Positions 17,176 through 27,468 are shown, counted from the stretch's first letter. The stretch: 64,000 nucleotides of DNA from Dawidia cretensis (GCF_018598175.1 NZ_JAHESE010000003.1:1-64000), one strand, 5' to 3'. The notes: generated by a model not told the origin, from the letters alone. Numbers and translations are program-made.

Positions 17176-20100
17176 ATGTACAAAAATTGTACGACTAATA
17201 TTGGCATGCCTTCGGGCTACGTCAAGAAATTCCTGCTCATTATGAAGATCACCACTTTTGTCATCTTCCTGGCAATTATGCAGGCAAGCGGAGCGGTTTT
17301 TTCTCAGAAGATCACGTTTGAGAAAAAAAATGCCACGCTCAAGGAGGTATTCGGTGAGATCAACAAACAAACCGGATACAATATATTTTGGTCGCCGAAA
17401 AAGGTGAAAGATGCCCCCCGGCTGAATGTGAGCTTTCACGAAACCCCTGTAGAGGATGTGCTGAAAGTTTGCCTTCGCAACCTGCCGCTGACGTATGCCA
17501 TCGAGGGCAGCAATGTCATTATCAAAGAAATTACATCCACCAACGCCTATAATGCCGACGCCGACCCTGTCGACATTATCATCAAGGGCAACGTCAAGGA
17601 CGAGACCGGCGAGGGGATACCGGGTGTAAGTGTCCTGTTGAAAGGCACCACGAGTGGTACTACGTCCGACCGCGACGGAAATTATCAGATCACTGTGCCG
17701 TCGGCCGGGGAGGGGATATTGGTGTATTCGTTCCTGGGGTATAAAACAGTGGAAGAGACGATCAACGGGCGTACGGTGATCGATGTGCAACTGGAAGTAG
17801 ACGTGGCCAGCCTGGAAGAGGTGGTGGTCGTGGCCTTCGGTACACAAAAGAAAGCGAGTATGGTGAGCTCGATCGAGACGGTCAATCCGGCAGAAATGAA
17901 GGTGCCTTCCAGTAACCTGACGACGGCGCTGGCCGGCCGCGTGTCGGGGGTGATTGCCTACCAACGCAGCGGCGAGCCGGGGGCTGATAACGCCGACTTC
18001 TTTATTCGCGGGGTGACGACTTTCGGGTATAAAAAAGATCCGTTGATCCTGATCGATGGTATCGAGACGACGACAACCGAACTGGCGCGTTTGCACGTAG
18101 ACGACATCGCGGCATTCTCGATCCTGAAGGATGCGACGGCTACGGCGTTGTATGGTGCGCGTGGTGCCAACGGCGTGATCCAGGTGACGACCAAACGGGG
18201 TAGCGATGGTCCGGCGACGATCTCCTTCCGTTTCGAGAATTCTTTTTCGTCTAATACGCAGAATATCGAGCTGGCCGATCCCATTACGTATATGGAGCTG
18301 GCCAACGAGGCGGTGCTGACGCGTAACCCGCTGGCGCCGTCGTTATACTCGCGCGAGAAGATCGAAGGTACACGTGCCGGGTTGAACCCGTATTTATATC
18401 CGTCTACAGACTGGCGTGGCATGCTGGTGAAGAAGGTGGTGAGTAACCAGCGCTATAATCTCAACGTGAGCGGTGGCGGCGCCATTGCCCGGTATTATGT
18501 GTCGGGTGTGTTCTATCAGGACAATGGTAACCTGAACGTCGACAAGCGGTCGAACTTCAATAACAATATCAATTTGAAGTCGTACCAGATGCGGAGCAAC
18601 ATCAGCATCAACCTGACCAAGAAGACCGAGCTTATAACGCGTTTGTCGGGTAGCTTCGATGACTACCGCGGTCCGTTGGACGGTGGTGCCGATGCGTATA
18701 AAAAGATTATGCGGTCCAACCCCGTGATGTTCCCGGCGTTTTACCCCGCGTCGTTCCTGCCCAATACCAACCACGTGCTGTTCGGCAACGCTACCCGTGC
18801 CGGCGCCAACGAGGGCGCGAGCTATATCAACCCATACGCCGAGCTGGTGAAAGGGTATAAGGACTACGCCAAGTCACTGATCGATGCGCAGTTTGAATTG
18901 AAGCAGGACCTGTCGTTTGTGCTTCCGGGCCTGGCGGCGAGCGGTATCTTCAATACATCGCGGTATTCGTACTTCGACGTAAACCGCTATTACAATCCGT
19001 ACTTCTATAACATCGCCACGTACAACCCGGAGTCGGAAGAATATAGCCTGGCGTTGCTGAACGCCAATGGCAATCCTACGGAATATCTGAATTACAACGA
19101 GCTGAGCAAAGACATCAACTCGACCACCTACCTGCAGGGTAACATTATCTATAACGCCAAGTTTGACGATCACGATGTGAGCGGCCTGCTGGTATTTCAA
19201 CGCCGGCAGCAGCTGCTGGCCAACCAGGGCAGTCTGCAAAAGTCACTGCCGTATCGCAACCAGGGTGTGTCGGGTCGCTTTACGTATGGCTACCAGGATC
19301 GCCTGCTGGCGGAGTTTACGTTCGGCTATAATGGCTCGGAGCGTTTTTACAAAGACCAGCGCTATGGGTTCTTCCCGGCGGTGGGGGCAGGCTGGGTGAT
19401 CTCGAACGAGCAATTCTTTAAGGGCGTCGAGCACATCGTGCAAAATCTGAAGTTGAAGGCGACGTACGGACTGGTGGGTAACGACGCCATCGGCGACGCC
19501 AACGACCGCTTCTTTTACCTGTCGAACGTAAACCTGAACGACGGCGGTCGGTCCTATACCTTTGGCGAAAACCTGAACCAGACCAAGAACGGTGTGAGTA
19601 TCAGCCGGTATGACAACCGGGACATTTCGTGGGAGACGGCCCGTAAGCTGAACCTGGGGATCGAGCTGGGGATCTTCAACGACTTCGACATCTTCATCGA
19701 TTACTTCACGGAGCACCGGTCTAACATTTTGATGGATCGCGCATCGATCCCTGCCAGCGTAGGCTTAGCAGCAACCGTTCGCGCGAATGTGGGCGAGGCC
19801 CGCGGAAGCGGTGTCGACATGTCGCTCGACTACAACCGTTCCTTTTCGAGCGGCGCGTGGTTAAAGGCACGCGGAAACTTTACCTATGCGCACAGCGAGT
19901 TTTTGAAGTATGAAGAGCCGCAATACAACGAAGCCTATCGCTATCACAAAGGACAGCCGATCAACCAGATCTACGGACTGGTAGCCGAGCGGTTGTTTGT
20001 GGACGAGACCGAAGTGAACAATTCACCCAAGCAGAATTTTGGCGAGTATCATGCCGGTGACATCAAGTACCGCGACATGAATGGCGACGACCAGATTACC

Positions 20101-20616
20101 GATGCCGACCAGGTGCCGATCGGGCATCCGTGGTTGCCGGAGATCGTGTATGGCTTCGGTTTCTCGTTCGGGTTTAAAGGCATCGACTTCTCGGCGTTTT
20201 TCCAGGGTTCGGCCCGCTCATCTTTCTGGCTCGACGCGTCGAATACCTCACCGTTCCAGAACGATATACCGCTGCTGAAAGAGTATGCGGACAGTCACTG
20301 GTCGGAAGAAGATCGCAATCTATATGCCGTGTGGCCGCGTCTGAGCACGAACTACAATGGCAACAACTTTTCCCGCTACAGCACCTGGTTTATGCGCAAC
20401 GGCGCGTTCCTGCGCGTGAAGACCATCGAGATGGGCTATACGCTGACGCCGGCGCAAAGTAAGAAGCTGGGTATGTCGTCGGCACGCATTTATGTGAGTG
20501 GTAACAACTTATTCTTGTTAAGCGGCTTTGACATGTGGGATATTGAGATGGGGGGCAATGGCCTGGGCTATCCCATTCAGAAAGTATTCAACCTGGGCGC
20601 GCAGATCAAATTCTAA
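17176..20616 (+). CDS. SusC-like TonB-dependent transporter with STN domain (PUL 2)
   Basis: The start is ATG 17176 (MYKNCTTNIGMPSGY), a usual beginning for SusC proteins of this clade; 12 upstream codons are also open. The 1146-residue product has a signal segment ending near FSQ, an STN domain (about 43-112, KNATLKEVFGEINKQTGYNIFW), a carboxypeptidase-regulatory-like domain (GNVKDETGEGIPGVSVLLKG), a TonB-box-like EEVVVVAFGTQKK, plug and barrel ending in QIKF. The STN domain is the link to the FecR protein encoded upstream. Its plug and barrel are clearly paralogous to the SusC at 6949. It should import the glycan fragments released by the enzymes of this locus. Confidence 0.97.
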   Translation: MYKNCTTNIGMPSGYVKKFLLIMKITTFVIFLAIMQASGAVFSQKITFEKKNATLKEVFGEINKQTGYNIFWSPKKVKDAPRLNVSFHETPVEDVLKVCLRNLPLTYAIEGSNVIIKEITSTNAYNADADPVDIIIKGNVKDETGEGIPGVSVLLKGTTSGTTSDRDGNYQITVPSAGEGILVYSFLGYKTVEETINGRTVIDVQLEVDVASLEEVVVVAFGTQKKASMVSSIETVNPAEMKVPSSNLTTALAGRVSGVIAYQRSGEPGADNADFFIRGVTTFGYKKDPLILIDGIETTTTELARLHVDDIAAFSILKDATATALYGARGANGVIQVTTKRGSDGPATISFRFENSFSSNTQNIELADPITYMELANEAVLTRNPLAPSLYSREKIEGTRAGLNPYLYPSTDWRGMLVKKVVSNQRYNLNVSGGGAIARYYVSGVFYQDNGNLNVDKRSNFNNNINLKSYQMRSNISINLTKKTELITRLSGSFDDYRGPLDGGADAYKKIMRSNPVMFPAFYPASFLPNTNHVLFGNATRAGANEGASYINPYAELVKGYKDYAKSLIDAQFELKQDLSFVLPGLAASGIFNTSRYSYFDVNRYYNPYFYNIATYNPESEEYSLALLNANGNPTEYLNYNELSKDINSTTYLQGNIIYNAKFDDHDVSGLLVFQRRQQLLANQGSLQKSLPYRNQGVSGRFTYGYQDRLLAEFTFGYNGSERFYKDQRYGFFPAVGAGWVISNEQFFKGVEHIVQNLKLKATYGLVGNDAIGDANDRFFYLSNVNLNDGGRSYTFGENLNQTKNGVSISRYDNRDISWETARKLNLGIELGIFNDFDIFIDYFTEHRSNILMDRASIPASVGLAATVRANVGEARGSGVDMSLDYNRSFSSGAWLKARGNFTYAHSEFLKYEEPQYNEAYRYHKGQPINQIYGLVAERLFVDETEVNNSPKQNFGEYHAGDIKYRDMNGDDQITDADQVPIGHPWLPEIVYGFGFSFGFKGIDFSAFFQGSARSSFWLDASNTSPFQNDIPLLKEYADSHWSEEDRNLYAVWPRLSTNYNGNNFSRYSTWFMRNGAFLRVKTIEMGYTLTPAQSKKLGMSSARIYVSGNNLFLLSGFDMWDIEMGGNGLGYPIQKVFNLGAQIKF

Positions 20617-20627
20617 CACCTCTAAAC

Positions 20628-22541
20628 ATGAAGAACATTTTACGCTATAGCATTCTGTTCATGTCGCTGACGGTGTCGTTGAGCGCCTGCGATTACCTCG
20701 ACCTGGTGCCCGACAACGTGGCGACACTGGACCATGCCTTTGCCAACCGGCTGGAGGCGGAAAAGTATTTATATACCTGCTACTCGTACCTGCCCGGTCA
20801 GAACAGCGGCTTTGGCAGCATTGGCCTGATGGGCGCCGACGAGCTGTGGACATACCACCCGCAGAACGGCTCGAACAACTACCCGGCGCTGGAGATCGCC
20901 AAAGGCAACCAGAATATAAACGAGCCCTACATGAACTGCTGGGACGGAAACAACGGCGGGCAGCCGATCTACAGGGCCATCCGCGATTGCAACATTTTCC
21001 TGGAAAACGTCAGCAACCCGGCGAAGGTCAACGATCTGGACCCGGCGATGCGGCGGCGTTGGATCGGTGAGGCACAATTTCTGAAAGCCTATTACCACTT
21101 CTACCTCTTCCGCATGTACGGTCCGATCGTGCTGTTGCCGAAGAACCACCCGGTGACGAGCTCGACGGATGAGTTCCGCGACAAGCGTGCGCCGGTGGAC
21201 GAAGTGGTGACCTATATTTCTGCGCTGCTGGATACAGCGGCCACCAACCTGCCTGACGCGATCCTGAATCGCTCGACCGAGCTGGGCCGGGTGACGCGTC
21301 CTGCTGCGCTGATGCTGAAAGCCAAGCTGTGGGTGACAGCAGCCAGCCCGTTATTCAACGGCAACCCCGACTATGCCAACTTTGTGGATCATGACGGAGT
21401 GCACCTGTTTAATTCTACTGTAGAGCAGGTGAAATGGGACTCGGCGGTGGCGGCCTGCGAAGTGGCAATCGAAGCTGCGCACGAGACCGGTGCACGGTTG
21501 TATACTTTCTCGACGTTTGCCAAGCTGAGCGATACGACGATTATACAAATGGGCATCCGGGGTGCGGTAAGCGAGCGGTGGAATTCCGAATTGATCTGGG
21601 GGCTTTCCGGTCGCGCGGCGACCGATCTGCAGAAGGACTGCATGGCCCGCATCGATCAGCAGTTTCCGCTGAACATCTGGGGGGCGAAAGACCTGATCAA
21701 CCCGACGCTCAATATCTCGCACCTCTTCTATTCGGATAACGGGGTGCCTATGGAAGAAGACAAGAATTTCAATTATTCCGGGCGCTATTCGCTACGTTCT
21801 GCAGGGGCTGACGAGCGGTATAATTTGATCGAAGGCTATCAGACGGCGTCTATTCAATTCAACCGTGAGAACCGTTACTATGCCGACCTGGCGTTCGACG
21901 GTTCGGTATGGTATATGCAAAACAGCCCAAGCCAATCGGACAAGGGTACCTGGACGGTGCGGGCGAAGAAAGGCCAACCGCAGTCGCGCATTGGCGCGAA
22001 TAACTACTCGTCTACAGGACTGTGGACCAAAAAGCTGGTGAACTGGAAGCTGGTGATCACGCAGACAGATGCCACGGTGGAGGGTTTCCCCTGGCCCGAG
22101 CTGCGTTTGGCCGATCTATACTTACTGTATGCCGAGGCGCTGAACGAAGTGGGCCGTGGCGCGGAGGCGTTGTCGTGGATCGACCAGATTCGCGAACGCG
22201 CCGGCCTGGAGGGTGTGGCGGATTCGTGGACGAGCTATTCGATCCAGCCGGCGAAGTTTTCATCGCAGGCAGGGTTGCGCGAGATTATTCAGCGTGAGCG
22301 TGCCATCGAGCTGATGTTCGAAGGCAGCCGGTTCTGGGACCTGAGGCGATGGAAGACGGCTGGTGATGAGCTCAACACGGGCATCTTCGGGTGGAATATC
22401 GAACAGGAAAATGCGTCGGCGTACTACCATCCGCGCCTGCTGTATAGCCAGCATTTTGTCGCACCGCGCGACTACCTGTTCCCGCTGAAGCAAAATGACC
22501 TGGTGGTAAATCCCAAGCTGGTGCAAAACCCGGGTTGGTAA
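20628..22541 (+). CDS. SusD/RagB-like lipoprotein (PUL 2)
   Basis: The 637-residue protein follows SusC by 11 bases. Its lipobox is SLSAC with Cys21, followed by DYLDLVPDNVATLDHAFANR, very close to the PUL 1 SusD. Internal motifs include WIGEAQFLKAYYHFYLFRMYGPI and, near the C-terminus, REIIQRERAIELMFEGSRFWDLRRWK. It is expected to bind oligosaccharide at the cell surface and cap the SusC barrel. Its GC content is higher than that of the PUL 1 paralogue. Confidence 0.97.
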   Translation: MKNILRYSILFMSLTVSLSACDYLDLVPDNVATLDHAFANRLEAEKYLYTCYSYLPGQNSGFGSIGLMGADELWTYHPQNGSNNYPALEIAKGNQNINEPYMNCWDGNNGGQPIYRAIRDCNIFLENVSNPAKVNDLDPAMRRRWIGEAQFLKAYYHFYLFRMYGPIVLLPKNHPVTSSTDEFRDKRAPVDEVVTYISALLDTAATNLPDAILNRSTELGRVTRPAALMLKAKLWVTAASPLFNGNPDYANFVDHDGVHLFNSTVEQVKWDSAVAACEVAIEAAHETGARLYTFSTFAKLSDTTIIQMGIRGAVSERWNSELIWGLSGRAATDLQKDCMARIDQQFPLNIWGAKDLINPTLNISHLFYSDNGVPMEEDKNFNYSGRYSLRSAGADERYNLIEGYQTASIQFNRENRYYADLAFDGSVWYMQNSPSQSDKGTWTVRAKKGQPQSRIGANNYSSTGLWTKKLVNWKLVITQTDATVEGFPWPELRLADLYLLYAEALNEVGRGAEALSWIDQIRERAGLEGVADSWTSYSIQPAKFSSQAGLREIIQRERAIELMFEGSRFWDLRRWKTAGDELNTGIFGWNIEQENASAYYHPRLLYSQHFVAPRDYLFPLKQNDLVVNPKLVQNPGW

Positions 22542-22573
22542 TAAAATCAATGTTCCTTTAAATCTGCATTCAA

Positions 22574-23764
22574 ATGAACAGTATAAAATTTATCGCGGTA
22601 TGCTGCCTGCTGGCAGTTGTCGCCGGCGGGTGTGACACGGACCAGCTCAGCGCTATTGAAACGGATAAGTCGGCGCCCGGGCCAATCAAAAATGTTGAGG
22701 CAGAGCCCCTGGCTGGTGCGGCCCGCCTGACGTATTCGTTACCGTCCGACCCCGACCTGCTTTACGTGCAGGCAATCTATAAAAACAAGGCCGGGCGCGA
22801 CATGGAGTTTAAGAGCTCATATTATACCAATACGTTGGTCATAGACGGGTTTGCCGACACGTTGGCGCACGCGGTAGACTTGTATGCCGTTGACCGCAGC
22901 GGTAACCGGTCAACGCCCGTTACCATCCAGGTAACGCCGAGGACGCCGCCGGTGCTAACCACCTTTCATACACTGTTGGTAGAGCCTGATTTCGGTGGGG
23001 CTACGATATCGTTCATCAATGCAACCAAGGCTGACCTGGCGATCATTGTGACGACGCCCGACTCGACGGGTAATATGGCCGTGGCACGTACTTTCTATAC
23101 GTCGCGTGATACGTCGCGTTTCTCTGTGCGTGGGTATGAATCGGTGTCGCGTCAGTTCGGCGTCTTTGTACGAGACCGGTGGGGCAATGAGTCCGATGTA
23201 TTGTTGCAGGAGTTGATTCCAGTCTACGAAATTCAGCTTGATAAAACCAAGTTCCGGGAGATTTCCCTGCCGGGTGATGCCAGAACAAATGAGTGGGGTG
23301 GTTCGATGCCCTATGTGTGGGACGGTCGTGTCACGGGTGACGTGAGCGGATTTGGACTGCATACGGGCAACGCCAGCACAGGCGTGCCGAAGATTATCAC
23401 ATTCGACCTGGGGGTAGAAGCGCAGTTGAGTCGTTTCAGTCTGCAGGCGGTACAAGACGATCGCCACTGGTATAACGACGTGTCGCCCAAGCGTTATGAA
23501 GTGTGGGGAACGACGAATTATAACCCTGACGGCTCGCTGGACGGTTGGACGAAGCTCCTTTCCATTACGAACATCAAGCCGTCGGGATTACCCATAGGTC
23601 TGTTTACCGACGATGACCGCACGGCGGGCCGGATCGGCGACGAAGCGAATGTGCCCAGCGACATGCCACGTGTGCGGTATATCCGCATCCGGTGCCTCGA
23701 GAACTGGTCGGGTAATACCAATATGGTGTTTTCGGAAGTTACCTTCTGGGGCAACGATCAGTAG
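22574..23764 (+). CDS. PUL lipoprotein, DUF4959/DUF5126/DUF5000-like
   Basis: This 396-residue protein is the counterpart of the lipoprotein at 12030, with the same domain order. The signal peptide ends in VAGGC (Cys20), followed by DTDQ. Ig-like segments (GPIKNVEAEPLAGAARLTYSLP and LVEPDFGGATISFI) precede an F5/8-type module (ITFDLGVEAQLSRFSLQ, VRYIRIRCLENWSGN). It probably helps bind the target glycan at the surface. The ligand is not known. Confidence 0.86.
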   Translation: MNSIKFIAVCCLLAVVAGGCDTDQLSAIETDKSAPGPIKNVEAEPLAGAARLTYSLPSDPDLLYVQAIYKNKAGRDMEFKSSYYTNTLVIDGFADTLAHAVDLYAVDRSGNRSTPVTIQVTPRTPPVLTTFHTLLVEPDFGGATISFINATKADLAIIVTTPDSTGNMAVARTFYTSRDTSRFSVRGYESVSRQFGVFVRDRWGNESDVLLQELIPVYEIQLDKTKFREISLPGDARTNEWGGSMPYVWDGRVTGDVSGFGLHTGNASTGVPKIITFDLGVEAQLSRFSLQAVQDDRHWYNDVSPKRYEVWGTTNYNPDGSLDGWTKLLSITNIKPSGLPIGLFTDDDRTAGRIGDEANVPSDMPRVRYIRIRCLENWSGNTNMVFSEVTFWGNDQ

Positions 23765-23795
23765 TTTTAGTTTGGAAACTTTGAATAGTACTATC

Positions 23796-24989
23796 ATGAA
23801 GAATCTGAAAGGGATATTTGTCGTTGCCCTGATGGTGGCCGCGGTTGTGGCATGCACCGACATGGATGATTATCTGAAATATACCGGCGGAAAAGACCTG
23901 ATCTATACCGGCAAGGTGGACTCGGCGCATGCACGTGCCGGTCGTGACCGTGTGGTGATTACGGGGCTGTTGATTTCCGATCCGAAAATTGTAAAGTTGA
24001 AGGTATACTGGAACACCCGGCAAGACTCGTTGATCCGGGATATCGAGCGGAGCGCCGGTGTGGATAGTCTGGCCATTCCGATCGCATTGCCCGAGGGGCG
24101 CTATAACTTCGAGCTGATTACGTACGATGCCGCGGGTAATTCGTCGGTGACGGTGTTTTCCTCCGGGTCGTCGTATGGGACGACGTACCAGGAGTCGCTG
24201 ATCAACCGGCCGATCAGGGCGGTAGAGGTAACGGGTATCAACAAGGTGCGCATTCAGATGTATAACAGCGATGAGACGGCGGCATTTACAGAGGTTACCT
24301 ATCTAAATATAGATGACGAACGGAAAGTGGTGCGTGTCAGGGCAGATCTGGATTCTGCCATCCTGCCGGATATTAAATTGCCATCGACGATTACCTACCA
24401 AACCTACTATCTGCCGGAAGTACTGGCGGTCGATACGTTCAAGGCGGTGGCGGAGCTGTTTGATCCGAAGAATATTACCCGGGCATATTTTAACAATCCA
24501 GGTAAGCCTTTTAAACGCGGCGATTCCGGTACGGGTAAATGGGGTACGCCCAGCGGCTGGTTGTTCAACGCGGCGGCTACCAATCAGAACGGTGGCCAGG
24601 GTGGCGGCTGGTCAACAGACGATGGCGGTGTCATCCACTTTGAAACGCAGGATTGGGGTGGTGCCGGTGTGAACAACGGTAAAGTATGGCAGACCTTTAC
24701 GCTGCCGGCGGGTAAGTATATCATGTCTTTTGAGTCGGGTAACCTCGGCGGTGATTCCTACGATGTATACGAAGTTGTGGCGGAAGGCACCGAGCTGCCG
24801 GATATCGACAATATCGGCACGCCGCTGGCGGTCTTTCACGGTACACCGGGTGGCAGCCTGAATGGTACGCACGACCTGGAGTTTACGCTGGACGAACCTA
24901 CGACTGTTTCCATTGGCTGGGTGGTTAGTACCGGTCAGTATGTATACCTGCAATTCAGAAGCGTGCGATTGGTCGTTGCGCCGGAATAA
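23796..24989 (+). CDS. PUL lipoprotein, DUF4998 plus DUF5013-like domain
   Basis: The start is ATG 23796 (MKNLKGIFVVALM); the longer frame from 23613 overlaps the previous gene. The signal peptide ends in VVAC (Cys20), followed by TDMDDYLKYTGG. The N-terminal half matches the protein at 13231 (KDLIYTGKVDSAHARAGRDRVVITG). The C-terminal half differs: it is a DUF5013-like, glycine-rich beta module (ITRAYFNNPGKPF to YVYLQFRSVRLV) in place of the F5/8 module. So this cassette position keeps its first domain and changes its presumed binding domain. Function is inferred as surface glycan binding. Confidence 0.85.
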   Translation: MKNLKGIFVVALMVAAVVACTDMDDYLKYTGGKDLIYTGKVDSAHARAGRDRVVITGLLISDPKIVKLKVYWNTRQDSLIRDIERSAGVDSLAIPIALPEGRYNFELITYDAAGNSSVTVFSSGSSYGTTYQESLINRPIRAVEVTGINKVRIQMYNSDETAAFTEVTYLNIDDERKVVRVRADLDSAILPDIKLPSTITYQTYYLPEVLAVDTFKAVAELFDPKNITRAYFNNPGKPFKRGDSGTGKWGTPSGWLFNAAATNQNGGQGGGWSTDDGGVIHFETQDWGGAGVNNGKVWQTFTLPAGKYIMSFESGNLGGDSYDVYEVVAEGTELPDIDNIGTPLAVFHGTPGGSLNGTHDLEFTLDEPTTVSIGWVVSTGQYVYLQFRSVRLVVAPE

Positions 24990-25015
24990 TAGTACAACCA
25001 AATCGAATAACTCCT

Positions 25016-25041
25016 ACACCGGCGGCAACTGACGCCGGTGT
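25016..25041 (+). terminator. Hairpin after the PUL 2 SusCD cassette
   Basis: ACACCGGCG (25016-25024) pairs with CGCCGGTGT (25033-25041) around an 8-base loop, followed by TCTCTT. It lies between the last lipoprotein gene and the GH3 gene and may reduce transcription into the enzyme genes. Confidence 0.65.
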
Positions 25042-25110
25042 TCTCTTCCACCGTTCCAATCATCCCAATACCCATTAGAAACTATTTACTCATAGACTTT
25101 AATTCCTGGA

Positions 25111-27384
25111 ATGAAGACTGTTTTTTTTGCTGCGACCTGTATTCTTACGACACTGACCTTTTGTAGCTATGCCCAGACCAACGCGGGCAAGCCGCTGTAT
25201 AAAGACAAAACGGCACCGGTGCCCGCGCGGGTAGAAGACCTGCTGGAGCGCATGACATTAAAAGAAAAGATATTACAACTGCAAAACCGTGGCAGCGGCC
25301 GCGCCGACGAGATCGACCGGATCTTCCACGGCGAGAGCTGGGGCTGTACCCACGAGATGGGTATGCGCGCCGTTGATTGCGCCAAGATGTACCAGAAGCT
25401 GCAGCAGTATATGGCTACGAAAACCCGGCTGGGTATTCCCATCATTACGGCGGCGGAAGGTATTGAAGGCATTTTGCAGAACGAGTGTACCATCTTCCCG
25501 CACGCTTTGGCACAGGGCAGTACGTTTAATCCTGCGTTGGTACGCCGCATGACGGAGGCCGCGGGGGAGGAGGCCAAGGTGATTGGTATTCACCAGATCT
25601 TGTCGCCGGTGCTCGACATTGCGCGCGAGCTGCGCTGGGGGCGGATCGAAGAGACCTACGGTGAAGATCCGTACCTGATCGGCGAGATGGCCACTGCGTT
25701 TGTGAGTGGTTATCAGAAACATAATATTACGTGTACGCCGAAGCATTTCCTGGCGCACGGCTCGCCGTCGGGTGGGTTGAACTGTGCTAACGTGAGTGGG
25801 GGTGAGCGCGAGCTGCGCAGCCTGTATCTGTATCCGTTCAAGCGCGTGATTGCGGCGACACAGCCGTGGTCGGTGATGTCGTGCTATAGCGCCTACGATG
25901 GTCTGGCCGTGACGGGGTCGGCGTATTATATGACGGATATTCTGCGCGGGGAGCTCGGCTTTAAAGGCTATGTGTATTCCGACTGGGGCTCGGTAGACCG
26001 GTTGCAGACATTCCACCATCAGGCGGCTACGCAGGAAGAGGCGGCGAAGATTGCGCTGACGGCGGGTGTTGATCTGAACATCGATGGTGCCTACACCAAG
26101 CTGGAGGCGCTGGTACAAAGTGGCCAGCTGGAGATGCGTTATATCGACCAGGCTGTACGTCGGGTGTTGACGACCAAGTTTTCGCTTGGCTTGTTTGATG
26201 CGCCGTACGGTGATTCGACGAGGGTGGCCAAGGTCGTGCGCAGTGCCGATAAGGTGGCCCTGTCGAAAGAGGTAGCTGACGAAAGCGCCGTATTGTTGAA
26301 GAATAGCAATAACATTTTGCCGTTGGACCTGACGAAGTATAAAACCATCGCGGTGGTGGGGCCAAACAGCAACCAGACAGTGTTTGGCGATTATTCCTGG
26401 ACGGGGCCGGATACCAAAGAAGGTGTTACATTGCTGAAAGGGCTGCAAGACGTTGTGGGAAATAGGGTTACGTTGCGTCATGTAGAGGGTTGTGATTGGT
26501 GGAGCCAGGATCGATCGCGTATTCCCGATGCGGTGAAGGCTGCGCAGGGCAGTGATCTGGTGATCGTCGCTATCGGCACACGCAGCACATACCTGGGCCG
26601 TAGTGCGAAAAACTCAACGGCGGGTGAAGGTTTTGATATTTCTTCGTTGGAGTTGCCGGGTGTACAGGAAGAGCTGCTGAAGGCAGTGAAGGCTACGGGC
26701 AAGCCCATGGTTGTGGTGTTTATTTCGGGTAAGCCTTTGGCGATGCCGTGGGTGAAGGATAATGCTGACGCTGTGGTGGCGCAGTGGTATGGTGGTGAGA
26801 TGCAGGGACGGTCGATGGCCGACATTTTGACGGGGCGTGTAAATCCGTCGGGTAAGCTGAATGTGTCGTTCCCGCGCAGTACGGGTAATACGCCCTGCTT
26901 TTATAATCATTATGTGACGGATCGCGAGAGCCCGTTTGATCAGCCGGGTTCGCTGAACGAGCCGCATGGCCATTATATCTTCGATACGCCCGAGCCGTTA
27001 TGGAACTTTGGCTATGGGTTGAGCTATTCCGACTTTAAATACCGCCGCTGTGTCTCGCGCGACTCGCTGCTGGCGCCGACGGATACCATCAAGATCGATG
27101 TCGAGTTGGAGAACACCGGCACGCGCGATGGTAAGGAAGTGGTGCAGCTGTATGTGCGCGACAAGGTAAGCTCGGTGGCGACGCCGGTGCAACAATTAAA
27201 AGCCTTTCAGAAAGTATTGGTCAAAGCCGGCAAACGTGTAACGGTTACGCTGCAAGTGCCGGTGTCTGCGCTGGGGTTGTATAACGACCGTATGCGTTAC
27301 GTAGTAGAGCCAGGCGAGTTCGATATTCAAATCGGCGGTGCCTCTGACCAAATTCATTTTCATAAAACGATTCTAGTTCATTAA
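25111..27384 (+). CDS. Glycoside hydrolase family 3 (beta-glucosidase/beta-xylosidase type)
   Basis: This 757-residue protein has a Sec signal peptide ending near SYAQ and the full three-domain GH3 layout. The N-terminal barrel has LARELRWGRIEETYGEDPYL-like sequence and the nucleophile motif VYSDWGSV, with Asp291. The alpha/beta sandwich follows (ESAVLLKNSNNILPL; IAVVGPNSN). A C-terminal fibronectin-like domain has NTGTRDGKEVVQLYVRD. It would remove beta-linked sugars from non-reducing ends in the periplasm. The exact sugar cannot be read from sequence; beta-glucosidase and beta-xylosidase are both common in this subtype. It follows the PUL 2 cassette on the same strand. Confidence 0.94.
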   Translation: MKTVFFAATCILTTLTFCSYAQTNAGKPLYKDKTAPVPARVEDLLERMTLKEKILQLQNRGSGRADEIDRIFHGESWGCTHEMGMRAVDCAKMYQKLQQYMATKTRLGIPIITAAEGIEGILQNECTIFPHALAQGSTFNPALVRRMTEAAGEEAKVIGIHQILSPVLDIARELRWGRIEETYGEDPYLIGEMATAFVSGYQKHNITCTPKHFLAHGSPSGGLNCANVSGGERELRSLYLYPFKRVIAATQPWSVMSCYSAYDGLAVTGSAYYMTDILRGELGFKGYVYSDWGSVDRLQTFHHQAATQEEAAKIALTAGVDLNIDGAYTKLEALVQSGQLEMRYIDQAVRRVLTTKFSLGLFDAPYGDSTRVAKVVRSADKVALSKEVADESAVLLKNSNNILPLDLTKYKTIAVVGPNSNQTVFGDYSWTGPDTKEGVTLLKGLQDVVGNRVTLRHVEGCDWWSQDRSRIPDAVKAAQGSDLVIVAIGTRSTYLGRSAKNSTAGEGFDISSLELPGVQEELLKAVKATGKPMVVVFISGKPLAMPWVKDNADAVVAQWYGGEMQGRSMADILTGRVNPSGKLNVSFPRSTGNTPCFYNHYVTDRESPFDQPGSLNEPHGHYIFDTPEPLWNFGYGLSYSDFKYRRCVSRDSLLAPTDTIKIDVELENTGTRDGKEVVQLYVRDKVSSVATPVQQLKAFQKVLVKAGKRVTVTLQVPVSALGLYNDRMRYVVEPGEFDIQIGGASDQIHFHKTILVH

Positions 27385-27468
27385 AAGTAGTGTTTCGGGA
27401 GTGGCTGCCGGGTGCTTTCGGGTAATTGTTATCTGGCGCCGCTCCCCTTTTTTAATCTTATCATAAAC

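Noticed and set aside
17079-17198. 39-codon frame overlapping the start of the PUL 2 SusC
   Set aside because: It overlaps the SusC start in another frame and has no features of a real protein.
17158-18096. 312-codon minus-strand frame opposite the STN-SusC gene
   Set aside because: Antisense shadow of the SusC N-terminus with no known domain.
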